Shown piece after piece: positions 7,065-14,058 of a DNA stretch of 14,222 nucleotides; the stretch's first letter is position 1; each line of letters begins with the position of its first letter. The notes below the pieces were generated by a model, which was given only the letters and a program-made list of their open reading frames with translations, ran no database searches and had not been told where the DNA came from. The position numbers and the translations under genes were made by a program. The stretch comes from Corynebacterium sp. GTDB lineage: Bacteria > Actinomycetota > Actinomycetes > Mycobacteriales > Mycobacteriaceae. The stretch lies in contig JAKDIS010000065.1 of assembly GCA_030450335.1 (NCBI GenBank), positions 1 through 14,222 of the forward strand, in the 5' to 3' direction.

Positions 7065-7122
7065 GACAACCTCCTTGTCACTGCGGTGGGCCGTTCGTCT
7101 GCGGCCCGCGTACCCCTACTAT

Positions 7123-7138
7123 TGTGACACAGATCACC
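7123..7138. promoter_or_regulatory. Candidate GlxR (CRP-family) operator
   Basis: TGTGA (7123-7127), six bases, TCACC (7134-7138) matches the corynebacterial GlxR consensus TGTGA-N6-TCACA except at the last base. It lies 59 bp upstream of the DUF2236 gene start and about 158 bp upstream of the phosphatase start, so it could control either or both. On the minus strand it is immediately followed by AATAGTAGG, where a -10 region for the DUF2236 gene might lie. The remaining sequence up to 7296 shows no clear further element. Confidence 0.55.
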
Positions 7139-7296
7139 CTCGGTTTTGAAGGGGAACGCGTATCGACCTCGGCGCGCGAGTTTCGCCAGTGGGCCACCTG
7201 GTGTTCATACGCCCGTCATCAGGGGCCCGTACCGTCGGTCTGTCCGGCAGCCCGTCCGGTCGATCCACGGTAACGGTTATGACAGAGGAGAACCCG

Positions 7297-8646
7297 GTGA
7301 CGCCGTCCAGTACCCGAACGCCCGCCCCACGGAACAAGTCCCGCAGAAATGCAGGACGCCCCGCTGCGTCCCGCCCGCTCACAGCGCTCACCGTGCTCAC
7401 CGCGCTCACGGTGCTCGCCACCGGCGCGGCGGTGACCGTCGTCCCCGCCCAGGCGCAGGTTCCGGACGTCGCGGGGCAGGTGGGGGAGTACCTCCCGGCG
7501 ACGGTGCCGCCGGTGCAGCACGCCGGCGCCCCGGTGCCGCAGCCGTTGGCGCCGTCGGACTACGGCTGGTACGTCTCCGACATCAGCTCCTACGGCAACG
7601 GCACCTACTACTCGGTGGTCAGCAGTTTCGAGGATCTGCGGGCCAACCACCCGGAGGTCATGGCGGAGAGCCTGGACACCGTGGTCGGGGTCAACAACTC
7701 CGCGGACGCCGCGACGGTGGCGCGCGCCCAGGTGGACGCCGCCGCGGACGACGGCGACCTGCTCACGGCCCTGTCGGACGGGTTCGGCGAGGAGCTCGGC
7801 TCTGCCCTACGCACCGCGCTGGCGGAGAACCGGCTGCCGAAGACGCGGGCGCTGATGGACTCCGGGTACCTCTCGAGGGCTGGTGGTCTGGCCAGCTCCA
7901 CGCTGATCGAGAAGGAGATCTTCGGCTACGACCGCCCCTTCGAGGTGGCGCCGGAGAGGATCACGAAGCACACCGGCGGTGGAAACGAGGACCTCTACGC
8001 GCTCGGCGGATCGAAGGCGTTCCCCTCGGGGCACACGAACCAGGCGAGCTGGACGACGACGTTGCTGGCGGTGCTGCTCCCGGAGCTCGCCCCGCAGCTG
8101 CTCGCGCGCGGTGCGGAGGCGGGCTACAACCGCATGGTGATGGGGGTGCACTACCCGCTGGACGTCATCGGCGGGCGGATGACCGGCCAGGCTGCCGCGG
8201 GTGACCGGTGGAATGACCCGCGCATGCGGGAGGTGCTGACCGGGGCCGGTGAGGAACTCCGTGCGGAGCTGGAGTGGCGGACCGGACGGCCCCTGGCCGA
8301 GGCGGTCGCGCAGGACACGGCCTACCGGACGACGGATGACGCGGTCGCGGAGTTCACCGAGCGTATGACCCAGGGTATGGGCCGTGTGGGGGAGCAGGAC
8401 GCCGCTCTCACCGTCCCGCAGGGAGCGCCGGAGTTGCTGGTGAACGCGTTCCCGGACTTGTCCTGGGGCCAGCGTGCCCGGGTGCTGGCGGCCACGGCCC
8501 TGCCGGCGGGTTTCCCGCTGGACGACCAGTCCGCCAACGGGCGTGAGGTGGGCAGTTGGCAGCGGATCAACCTCGCCGCCGCCTTCGCCGCCGACGTCCG
8601 GGTGGACGCCGACGGCGGGATGAGCGTCAACGGCGCCGCGGCGTAG
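7297..8646 (+). CDS. Secreted PAP2-family acid phosphatase
   Basis: Exported phosphatase of the PAP2/class A acid phosphatase superfamily, about 449 aa. All three active-site motifs are present: K-x6-RP (Lys206 to Arg213-Pro214 in KEIFGYDRP), PSGH (243-246, His246 the general acid) and R-x5-H-x3-D (Arg279, nucleophile His285, Asp289), with Asn in place of the usual Ser before Arg279. A signal peptide with a long basic N-region (Arg7, Arg12, Lys14, Arg16, Arg17), a hydrophobic core and AQA-Q cleavage after Ala53 is visible. The GTG at 7297 is preferred because AGAGGAG sits 6 bp upstream at 7284-7290; ATG at 7279 is in frame but lacks a site. A C-terminal extension of about 150 residues after the third motif is uncharacterised. 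The substrate could be phosphomonoesters or a lipid pyrophosphate; the absence of membrane helices favours a soluble secreted enzyme. Confidence 0.88.
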   Translation: MTPSSTRTPAPRNKSRRNAGRPAASRPLTALTVLTALTVLATGAAVTVVPAQAQVPDVAGQVGEYLPATVPPVQHAGAPVPQPLAPSDYGWYVSDISSYGNGTYYSVVSSFEDLRANHPEVMAESLDTVVGVNNSADAATVARAQVDAAADDGDLLTALSDGFGEELGSALRTALAENRLPKTRALMDSGYLSRAGGLASSTLIEKEIFGYDRPFEVAPERITKHTGGGNEDLYALGGSKAFPSGHTNQASWTTTLLAVLLPELAPQLLARGAEAGYNRMVMGVHYPLDVIGGRMTGQAAAGDRWNDPRMREVLTGAGEELRAELEWRTGRPLAEAVAQDTAYRTTDDAVAEFTERMTQGMGRVGEQDAALTVPQGAPELLVNAFPDLSWGQRARVLAATALPAGFPLDDQSANGREVGSWQRINLAAAFAADVRVDADGGMSVNGAAA

Positions 8647-8652
8647 CCGCTC

Positions 8653-8665
8653 AACCGTCGCGGTT
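8653..8665. terminator. Short hairpin between convergent genes
   Basis: AACCG (8653-8657), loop TCG, CGGTT (8661-8665) forms a 5-bp stem that overlaps the stop codon of ptsF, just after the phosphatase stop. There is no T-run, so it is at best a weak terminator for the two converging genes. Confidence 0.25.
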
Positions 8666-10814
8666 ACACGGTCGCCGGCTGTTCGGCGTCGGACGCGTCG
8701 GCAGCCTTCTTGTCGCCGCCGGGTGCCGAGGTGCCGGTGACCTGCTTGACCACCACGACGGCGATCACGGAGACCACGGTGCCGGCGATGACGGCGATGA
8801 GGAAGCCCCACCAGTTGTCCATCAGCGGCATCACCCAGATACCACCGTGCGGGGCACGGCTCCCGACCTCGAAGGCCATGGACAGTGCACCGGTGACGGC
8901 GCCACCGACCATCATGGAGGGGATCACGCGCAGCGGGTCGGCTGCGGCGAAGGGGATCGCACCCTCGGTGATGAAGGACGCACCGAGCAGCCAGGAGGAC
9001 TTGCCGTTCTCCCGCTCGTCCTTGCTGAAGAGCTTCGGGCGCACGGTCGTGGCCAGTGCCAGCGCCAGCGGCGGCACCATACCGGAGGCGATGACCGCCG
9101 CCATGATCTGCAGCGAGGCGGTGTCACCGGTGGACAGCCCGGCGGTGGCGAACAGGTAGGCGGACTTGTTGACCGGTCCGCCGAGGTCGAAGCACATCAT
9201 CAGGCCGATGATCAGGCCCAGGATGACCGCCGAGGAGCCGGACATCTCGGCCAGCCAGCTCTGCAGTGCATCCATCAGGGCGGCCAGCGGTCGGCCGAGC
9301 AGGAGGAACATCGACGCGGCGGTGACCAGTGTGGCCAGCAGCGGGATGATGACCACGGGCATCATGGAGCCGAGCCAGCGCGGCACCTTCCAGGACTGGA
9401 TCCACATCGCGACCAGGCCGGCGATGACACCGGTGATCAGGCCGCCGATGAAGCCGGCGCCGACGAGCACGGAGATGGCGCCGCCGACGAAACCGGGCAC
9501 GATGCCGGGCCGTCCGGCCAGCGCGTAGGCGGTATAGCCGGACAGCGCGGCGACCAGGAAGCTCATGGCCACGTCACCGCCACCGAAGAACACCGCACCG
9601 AGGTAGAGCCGCAGCCCCGACTCATCGGTCAGCAGCATCTCTACGCCGTCGAGGGTGTAGGGCAGGCGCTCGGGAAGGTCCCACAGCGAGTAGTCCTGGA
9701 CCACGTCCTGCCACACGTTGGCCACGTTGTAGCCGCCGATCACGAAGCCGAGGGCCATGAGCAGACCACCGGCGGCGACGAAGGGCACCATGTAGGACAC
9801 ACCGGTCATGATGGACTGCTGGATGCGGCGTCCCCAGCCGACGTCGCCGTCCTCGTCGTCACCGTCACCGGAGCTGCCGCCGGAGGCGGAGACCCGGTGC
9901 GGGTTGTCGGCGGTGGAGGCGGTGACCGCCCGGTCGATCAGTTCGTCCGGGTCGGAGATGCCCTTCTTCACGGGCACGTCGACGACGGGCTTGCCGGCGA
10001 AGCGTTCGATGTCGCGCACACCCACGCCGTGGGCGAAGATGACGGCGTCGGCCTCGTCGATCTGGGCCTTGGTCAGCTTGTCGCCGCCGGAGGAGCCCTG
10101 GGTCTCGATGACGAGTTCCACGTCGTCACGGGCGTCGGCGGCCTGGGTGAGGGCGTCGGCGGCCATGTAGGTGTGGGCGATGCCGGTGGGGCAGGACGTG
10201 ACGCCGACGAGCTTGACCACCCGGGACGCGCCTGCCGCCGGTGCCGCCGACTCCGCAGGCGCCGCGGCGGGTTCAGCCGACTTCTTCGGCGCCTTCTTCT
10301 TGTTGAGGACGTCGGTGACCAGGGTGACGACCTCCTCCTCGGACTCCGCGGCGCGCAGTGCGGCGACGAAGTCCTTCTTCACCAGCGCGCGGGCCAGGGT
10401 GCTGAGCACCTTCATGTGTGCACTGCCGGCGCCCTCGGGGGCGAGGATCATGAACACCAGGTCGGTGCCGCGCGGGTTGCCGTCGGCGTCCTTCTCGTCC
10501 GCCCCGAAGTCGGTGGGGGTCTTCAGCCGGGCGAAACCGAGCGAGGGTTCCTCCACCGCGGTGGTGCGGCAGTGGGGGATGGCGATGCCGCCGGGCAGTC
10601 CGGTGGCGGCCTTCTCCTCACGGGCGTGGATGTCCGCCAGCAGCTGCGTGGTCTCCGAGGCGCGACCGGCCTTGACCTGCAGGTCGGCCAGGGCGGTGAG
10701 TACGGCCTCCTTCTCGGCCGGGATGTCCGCGTCGAGGGAGACGAGTTCGGGGATGATGACCGGTCGGTCGTCGGGACCGCCCGGCGTGGTGGGTGGTGAC
10801 GTGGTCATTGTCAT
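8664..10814 (-). CDS. ptsF: Fructose-specific PTS permease, EIIABC
   Basis: Membrane-bound fructose permease of the phosphotransferase system: imports fructose and phosphorylates it to fructose-1-phosphate, using phosphate passed from HPr. The 716-aa chain has domain order A-B-C: EIIA (about 18-170) with phospho-His81 in GIAIPHCRT; an Ala/Pro/Lys linker (172-197); EIIB (198-300) with phospho-Cys208 in VGVTSCPTGIAHTYMA; a Ser/Gly/Asp linker (301-326); EIIC (327-690) with many membrane helices, GGPVNKSAYLFA and ITEGAIPFAAADP. The C-terminus is a short charged tail. The ATG overlaps the fruK stop (ATGA); AAGGAG is only 3 bp before this ATG and 9 bp before a second ATG two codons in, so the exact start is uncertain by two residues. 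Last gene of the fruR-fruK-ptsF operon. There is no HPr-like domain in the chain, so HPr must be encoded elsewhere. Confidence 0.95.
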   Translation of the reverse strand: MTMTTSPPTTPGGPDDRPVIIPELVSLDADIPAEKEAVLTALADLQVKAGRASETTQLLADIHAREEKAATGLPGGIAIPHCRTTAVEEPSLGFARLKTPTDFGADEKDADGNPRGTDLVFMILAPEGAGSAHMKVLSTLARALVKKDFVAALRAAESEEEVVTLVTDVLNKKKAPKKSAEPAAAPAESAAPAAGASRVVKLVGVTSCPTGIAHTYMAADALTQAADARDDVELVIETQGSSGGDKLTKAQIDEADAVIFAHGVGVRDIERFAGKPVVDVPVKKGISDPDELIDRAVTASTADNPHRVSASGGSSGDGDDEDGDVGWGRRIQQSIMTGVSYMVPFVAAGGLLMALGFVIGGYNVANVWQDVVQDYSLWDLPERLPYTLDGVEMLLTDESGLRLYLGAVFFGGGDVAMSFLVAALSGYTAYALAGRPGIVPGFVGGAISVLVGAGFIGGLITGVIAGLVAMWIQSWKVPRWLGSMMPVVIIPLLATLVTAASMFLLLGRPLAALMDALQSWLAEMSGSSAVILGLIIGLMMCFDLGGPVNKSAYLFATAGLSTGDTASLQIMAAVIASGMVPPLALALATTVRPKLFSKDERENGKSSWLLGASFITEGAIPFAAADPLRVIPSMMVGGAVTGALSMAFEVGSRAPHGGIWVMPLMDNWWGFLIAVIAGTVVSVIAVVVVKQVTGTSAPGGDKKAADASDAEQPATV

Positions 10815-11800
10815 ACTCTCCTTGATTCGGGAAGGTCGGACGGGAGGTCGTCGGGCGTGGGCAGGGTGGTGCCCGGCAGGGTGACGGCGGTGGAGCCGTG
10901 CGCGACGGCGAGGGCGAGCCTGGCCGGGGCGTCCTGCTCACGGGCGGCGCCGATGACGTAGCCGGCGAGGGTGGAGTCCCCGGCGCCGACGGTCGAGACC
11001 GCGGACACCTTCGGGCTGGGGCAGAACCAGGCGCCGCTGTCGCCGTCGCGGGTGACCAGCAGTGCGCCGGCGGCGCCCAGGGAGATCAGCGCGGCGCCGA
11101 AACCGCGGTCGAGCAGGGAGGACGCTGCGGCGGTGACGGCGGTGAGGTCGCCGCCGGCCGCGGCGTCTTCCATGGCGTCACCGTCGCCGCCGACGATCTG
11201 CGCGAGCTCGTGGGAGTTCGGCTTGATCAGGTCGGGCGCGGCGGCCGGGTTGCGGTCCGACAGGTCGACCAGCGCGGCCAGGGCGGCGTCGGAGGTGTCG
11301 ACGGCCACACGGAAACCCTGCTCGTGGGCGGTGGCGGTCATGCGCGCGTACCAGTCGTCGGGGAATCCGGGCGGCAGGGAGCCGGCGAGCACGAGCCAGT
11401 GCGGCCCGCTGACCCCGCGCCCGGTGACCTCCGACATGGTCTGGTCCACGGCGTCGGTGAGGGAACGGCCGTCGGCGGACGCGTCGCCGGGGGAGTTGAT
11501 CTTGGTGGTGACCCCCTCACCGTCGGTGAGGGTGAGGTTCACCCGCACCGCGCCGCCGCCGACGAAACGCACCGGGACGTCGCCGGCACGCACCAGGTCG
11601 GCGAAGTCGCCGTGGTGCTCGGCGGGGACCACGGCCACCACGTCCTCACCGGCGTGGTGGACGACGGTGGCCACGTTGACGCCCTTACCGCCGGCCTGGT
11701 CGGTCCCGGAGACGACCCGGTTGACCCCGCCGACGTCCAGCGGGCCGGGGAGCCGCTGGGTGCGGTCGATGCTGGGGTTGGGTGTGACGGTGATGATCAC
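10811..11800 (-). CDS. fruK: 1-phosphofructokinase
   Basis: PfkB/ribokinase-family kinase that converts fructose-1-phosphate to fructose-1,6-bisphosphate with ATP in the cytoplasm, feeding glycolysis. The 329-aa length is normal. Motifs: N-terminal MIITVTPNPSIDRT (typical of FruK/LacC), GGKGVNVA (37-44), the glycine-flanked LAGSLPPG (138-145), LIKPNSHEL (191-199) and the ATP/anion-hole motif VGAGDS (271-276) with catalytic base Asp275. The frame is open well upstream inside fruR, but the GTG at 11800 overlaps the fruR stop (GTGA) and starts exactly at the conserved beta strand, so it is the start. It overlaps ptsF by 4 nt downstream. Tagatose-6-phosphate kinase is a related alternative, but the neighbours make fructose-1-phosphate nearly certain. 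Confidence 0.95.
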   Translation of the reverse strand: MIITVTPNPSIDRTQRLPGPLDVGGVNRVVSGTDQAGGKGVNVATVVHHAGEDVVAVVPAEHHGDFADLVRAGDVPVRFVGGGAVRVNLTLTDGEGVTTKINSPGDASADGRSLTDAVDQTMSEVTGRGVSGPHWLVLAGSLPPGFPDDWYARMTATAHEQGFRVAVDTSDAALAALVDLSDRNPAAAPDLIKPNSHELAQIVGGDGDAMEDAAAGGDLTAVTAAASSLLDRGFGAALISLGAAGALLVTRDGDSGAWFCPSPKVSAVSTVGAGDSTLAGYVIGAAREQDAPARLALAVAHGSTAVTLPGTTLPTPDDLPSDLPESRRV

Positions 11801-12576
11801 GTGTGAATCACGTCCATTCCTTGTTGTCGGAGTCCCCTGACGACGGGGTCGTCCGGGGGTGCGTCGGTGATGAGGAGGTCGACGTCGTCGACGGTGGCGA
11901 AGGCACAGAGCAGTTCCTCTCCGAGTTTCGACCGGTCGACCAGGGCGATGCGTCTTCGCGCGGCACCGGTCATCGCCGCCTTGGTCTGCGCCTCGGACGG
12001 GTCCGGGGTGGAGAAGCCGAAGTCGGTGGTGACGCCGTTGGCGCCGAGGAAGGCGACGTCGGCGCGCAGGCCACGCAGCCCGGACACCGACTCCGCCCCC
12101 ACGACGGACTGGGTGATGCCACGCACCCGCCCGCCGACGAGGTGCAGCCGACGGCCGTCGGTGGTCGGGCCCTGCAGCGAGAGCTCGTAGGACAGCAGGA
12201 CGGAGTTGGTGACCACGGTGAGGTCGGTGCGCTCGGCGAGGTGCTGGCACAGCAGGGCGGTCGTCGTCCCCGAGTCGACGAGGACGGAGCCGCCGGACGG
12301 CGGGAAGTGCCCGGCGGCCGCGGCGGCGATGCGCACCTTGGCGTCCTTCGAGGACGTGGCGCGGGTGGCGACGGTGTGCTCGTTGCCGCTGTGGACGCGG
12401 AACGGGACGGCACCGCCGTGGACGCGGGTGACCCGCTGCTGGCGTTCGAGCGTGTCGAGGTCCCGGCGGACCGTCTCGGCCGAGACGCCGTAGCGTTCGG
12501 CGAGCTCGGACACGGAGGCACCGCCGAGGTCCTGGATCTGACCGGCGATGACGTCCTGGCGCTGTGGCGCGTACAT
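11797..12576 (-). CDS. fruR: DeoR-family regulator of the fructose operon
   Basis: 259-aa DeoR-family transcription factor. The N-terminal winged helix-turn-helix (about 3-60) shows SVSELAERYGVSAETVRRDL, followed by the family signature through RVHGGAV. The C-terminal sugar-phosphate sensor domain (about 75-250) has VLVDSGTTTALLCQHL and VFLGANGV-like AFLGANGV. In this setting it probably senses fructose-1-phosphate or fructose-1,6-bisphosphate and represses its own operon; that is inference from family and position. It is the first gene of the operon and overlaps fruK by 4 nt. There is no standard ribosome-binding site before the ATG, and the -10 element sits so close that the transcript most likely begins at the ATG itself (leaderless). 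Confidence 0.92.
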   Translation of the reverse strand: MYAPQRQDVIAGQIQDLGGASVSELAERYGVSAETVRRDLDTLERQQRVTRVHGGAVPFRVHSGNEHTVATRATSSKDAKVRIAAAAAGHFPPSGGSVLVDSGTTTALLCQHLAERTDLTVVTNSVLLSYELSLQGPTTDGRRLHLVGGRVRGITQSVVGAESVSGLRGLRADVAFLGANGVTTDFGFSTPDPSEAQTKAAMTGAARRRIALVDRSKLGEELLCAFATVDDVDLLITDAPPDDPVVRGLRQQGMDVIHT

Positions 12577-12582
12577 GTCCCC

Positions 12583-12611
12583 AGTATCTGTGGGAACGTG
12601 TGGGAAGTCAA
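12583..12611 (-). promoter_or_regulatory. Promoter of the fruR-fruK-ptsF operon (leaderless)
   Basis: On the minus strand TTGACT (12611-12606) is followed after exactly 17 bp by GATACT (12588-12583). The ATG of fruR begins 6 bases after the -10 hexamer, so transcription should start at or within a base or two of the ATG. The -35 matches the sigma-A consensus at five of six positions and the -10 at four of six. Confidence 0.75.
12589..12606. repeat. 10-bp-period direct repeat in the fru promoter spacer, likely operator
   Basis: TGTGGGAA occurs at 12589-12596 and at 12599-12606, separated by CG, giving a period of 10 bp, about one helical turn. The repeats fill the region between -10 and -35 of the fruR promoter. 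A looser third copy, GTGGGGAA, is at 12622-12629, upstream of the -35. Binding by FruR or by another sugar regulator is the natural guess, but no site for it is known to me to confirm it. Confidence 0.5.
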
Positions 12612-12741
12612 TGGCGATATGGTGGGGAATAGGTGGTTATATGGTCATGTGAATACCGTTTTCTGTCCCGCCCGGTCACAAACAGGCACGCCGGGGTGGT
12701 CGCGGGGGTGAGGTAGGGGCGCGGTGTGCTGCGTCACCGGG

Positions 12742-12757
12742 CCGGGTGCTCACCCGG
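12742..12757. repeat. Perfect inverted repeat upstream of the protease gene
   Basis: CCGGGTG (12742-12748) and CACCCGG (12751-12757) are a perfect 7-bp inverted repeat around CT. It lies about 90 bp upstream of the protease ATG, and GATAGGGT right after it (12761-12768) could contain a -10 of the TANNNT type. It may be an operator for the protease promoter. Confidence 0.35.
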
Positions 12758-12845
12758 GAGGATAGGGTGGCGGGAGAAAGTATCCTCACGTGTCCGGCCA
12801 CGAGTGACCATGGCCGCGCCGCTCGGCTGGGAAGAAGTGACCGAC

Positions 12846-13682
12846 ATGACCCTCTCGATCCTCCGCCGGCTGGCGGTCGCCGCGGCGACCACCGCAGCCA
12901 CCGTCCTGATCGGCAGCCTCGTGGCCCCGGCCGCCTCTGCCGCGCCGGCTCTACCGGCGCTACCTGCACTCCCCTCGGTGGGTGAGGTCGTCGACGACGT
13001 CCTCACCGCCACCGGTGAGCCCGCCCCGCACCGGGTGCAGGGCCAGTACTTCACCTCCCCGGGGGTGCCCGCCGCCGCGCAGGACGCCCGCCCGGCCGTC
13101 CTCGTCGGCCCGTCCACCCCGCTGATCGTCGGCCCGTCGCTGTGCACGGCCACCGTCGCCGGCCACGATGCCGCGGGCAACGCCGTCGCGGTCACCGCCG
13201 GGCACTGCGGGACGCCCGGGGACGAGGTGCGCTCCGCCGACGACCCGGAGGGCACCGTCGTCGGCACCTTCCAGCGCAACGGGGCCATGGACAACGGCGT
13301 CATCCTGCTCAACGACAGTGCGCAGGTGACGAGCAGCTACAACGCCGCGTCCATCAGCGCCCTCGGCGGCGGCCAGCCGGCGGCGGGCGCGCAGGTGTGC
13401 AAGACGGGCATCGCCACCGGCACGTCCTGCGGGCCGCAGTTCGCGACCTCGGACACCGGTTTCGTGATGCACGTCTGCGCCTCCCACGGAGACTCCGGCG
13501 CACCGGTGTACGCCGGTGGCCGGCTGGTCGGCCTGCTCAGCGGCGGGTTCGCCGGACTGCCGTCCTGCACCACCCCGCTGCAGGGCCCCATGCACTCACC
13601 GGTCGTGGCGAGCAGCTGGGACGCCGTCGCCGCCGAGATGGACGCCGCCGGCGGGGTCGGCGCCGGGCTGCGTCTGGGCTGA
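12846..13682 (+). CDS. Secreted trypsin-like (S1 family) serine protease
   Basis: 278-aa exported serine protease. The N-terminus has two arginines (7, 8), a hydrophobic segment (9-28) and an ASA-A signal-peptidase site after Ala32. The mature chain begins with a short proline-rich repeat (APALPALPALP, 33-43). The catalytic triad is visible: His120 in VTAGHCG, Asp149 in AMDNGVILL, Ser217 in HGDSGAPVY. Cysteines at 100/121, 185/195 and 211/241 fit three S1-type disulfides. The ATG is chosen because it gives a proper signal peptide and GGGAAGAAG lies about 8 bp upstream; GTG at 12837 is in frame but weaker. The sequence resembles the small chymotrypsin-like proteases common in Corynebacterium and Streptomyces, not the HtrA type, as no PDZ domain follows. 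Its target is unknown. A propeptide of about 60 residues (33-95) may need removal. Confidence 0.88.
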   Translation: MTLSILRRLAVAAATTAATVLIGSLVAPAASAAPALPALPALPSVGEVVDDVLTATGEPAPHRVQGQYFTSPGVPAAAQDARPAVLVGPSTPLIVGPSLCTATVAGHDAAGNAVAVTAGHCGTPGDEVRSADDPEGTVVGTFQRNGAMDNGVILLNDSAQVTSSYNAASISALGGGQPAAGAQVCKTGIATGTSCGPQFATSDTGFVMHVCASHGDSGAPVYAGGRLVGLLSGGFAGLPSCTTPLQGPMHSPVVASSWDAVAAEMDAAGGVGAGLRLG

Positions 13683-13702
13683 TCAGGCTGGTTTGATCAG
13701 GC
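13680..13702. repeat. Direct repeat TGATCAGGC carrying both convergent stop codons
   Basis: TGATCAGGC is found at 13680-13688 and 13694-13702. The TGA of the protease gene is in the first copy, and the TGA of chorismate mutase (minus strand) is in the second, since TGATCA is its own complement. No terminator hairpin with a T-run is evident between the two genes. Confidence 0.5.
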
Positions 13703-13990
13703 GCCGAGCCGGCCTCGGCCGAGCTGGAGCAGGGAGTTCGCGATGGCGATGCCCTCAGGTCCGAGCTCGGCACGGAACTGGTTGAGGATCGCCGTCTCAC
13801 GGGAGTAGACGAGCTTCGTCCCGCCGGAGGCGGTGCGGGTGCGGCCGATGATCTTCGAGATCTCCGAGCGGCGCTTGACCGCCTCGATGATCGTCCGGTC
13901 CAGTTCGTTGATCTCCTTGCGGTAGTCCTGGATCTGGGCGTCGGACAACGGATCATCGGTCCCGCTGGAGAACTCCATGTCGTTTGTCAT
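13697..13990 (-). CDS. Chorismate mutase, AroQ-delta type
   Basis: Small cytoplasmic all-helical enzyme (97 aa) that converts chorismate to prephenate for phenylalanine and tyrosine synthesis. The AroQ pattern is clear: YRKEINELDRTIIEAVKRR (23-41) with Arg24 and Asp31, SKIIGRTR (45-52), then YSRET (62-66). The C-terminal LGRGRLGA closely resembles the end of M. tuberculosis Rv0948c, the segment through which that poorly active enzyme is activated by binding DAHP synthase; the same partnership is expected here. It is divergent from the helicase gene at 14059, as Rv0948c is from uvrD1. No ribosome-binding site precedes the ATG, and TAGAAT lies 7 bp upstream, so the mRNA is probably leaderless. 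A downstream in-frame ATG (codon 5) is a possible alternative start. Confidence 0.93.
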   Translation of the reverse strand: MTNDMEFSSGTDDPLSDAQIQDYRKEINELDRTIIEAVKRRSEISKIIGRTRTASGGTKLVYSRETAILNQFRAELGPEGIAIANSLLQLGRGRLGA

Positions 13991-13997
13991 GGTGGCG

Positions 13998-14003
13998 ATT
14001 CTA
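13998..14003 (-). promoter_or_regulatory. -10 element of chorismate mutase, leaderless transcript
   Basis: On the minus strand TAGAAT (one mismatch to TATAAT) is followed by seven bases and the ATG, which puts the start of transcription at the start codon. No good -35 hexamer is seen at 16-18 bp. Confidence 0.6.
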
Positions 14004-14019
14004 CGTCCGTGCGGGGTTG

Positions 14020-14049
14020 TAGGGTGAACGTGACCCCAACCGACAGGAG
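14020..14049 (+). promoter_or_regulatory. Candidate -10 and ribosome-binding site of the helicase gene
   Basis: TAGGGT (14020-14025) fits the actinobacterial TANNNT -10 pattern and is preceded by TTG. AGGAG (14045-14049) lies 9 bp before the GTG at 14059 and is a strong ribosome-binding site. The promoter would sit back to back with that of chorismate mutase, with only 16 bp between the two -10 elements. Confidence 0.45.
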
Positions 14050-14058
14050 AACGCGACA

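Noticed and set aside
7189-7296. Upstream GTG start for the phosphatase at 7189 (or ATG at 7279)
   Set aside because: These lack ribosome-binding sites and would place about 36 or 6 extra residues before the signal peptide. GTG at 7297 follows AGAGGAG at a good distance.
8556-10799. 747-codon open frame on the plus strand opposite ptsF
   Set aside because: Its His/Asp/Gly-rich composition is the typical complement of a high-GC gene, and it has no credible start or motif. PtsF on the other strand has all domain motifs.
11801-12250. Extension of fruK upstream through fruR
   Set aside because: The frame is open but overlaps a clear DeoR regulator, and the protein family starts exactly at the GTG overlapping the fruR stop.
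12647-12682. TGTGA ... TCACA half-sites upstream of the protease as a GlxR operator
   Set aside because: The half-sites are more than 20 bp apart instead of 6, so they do not form a CRP-type site.
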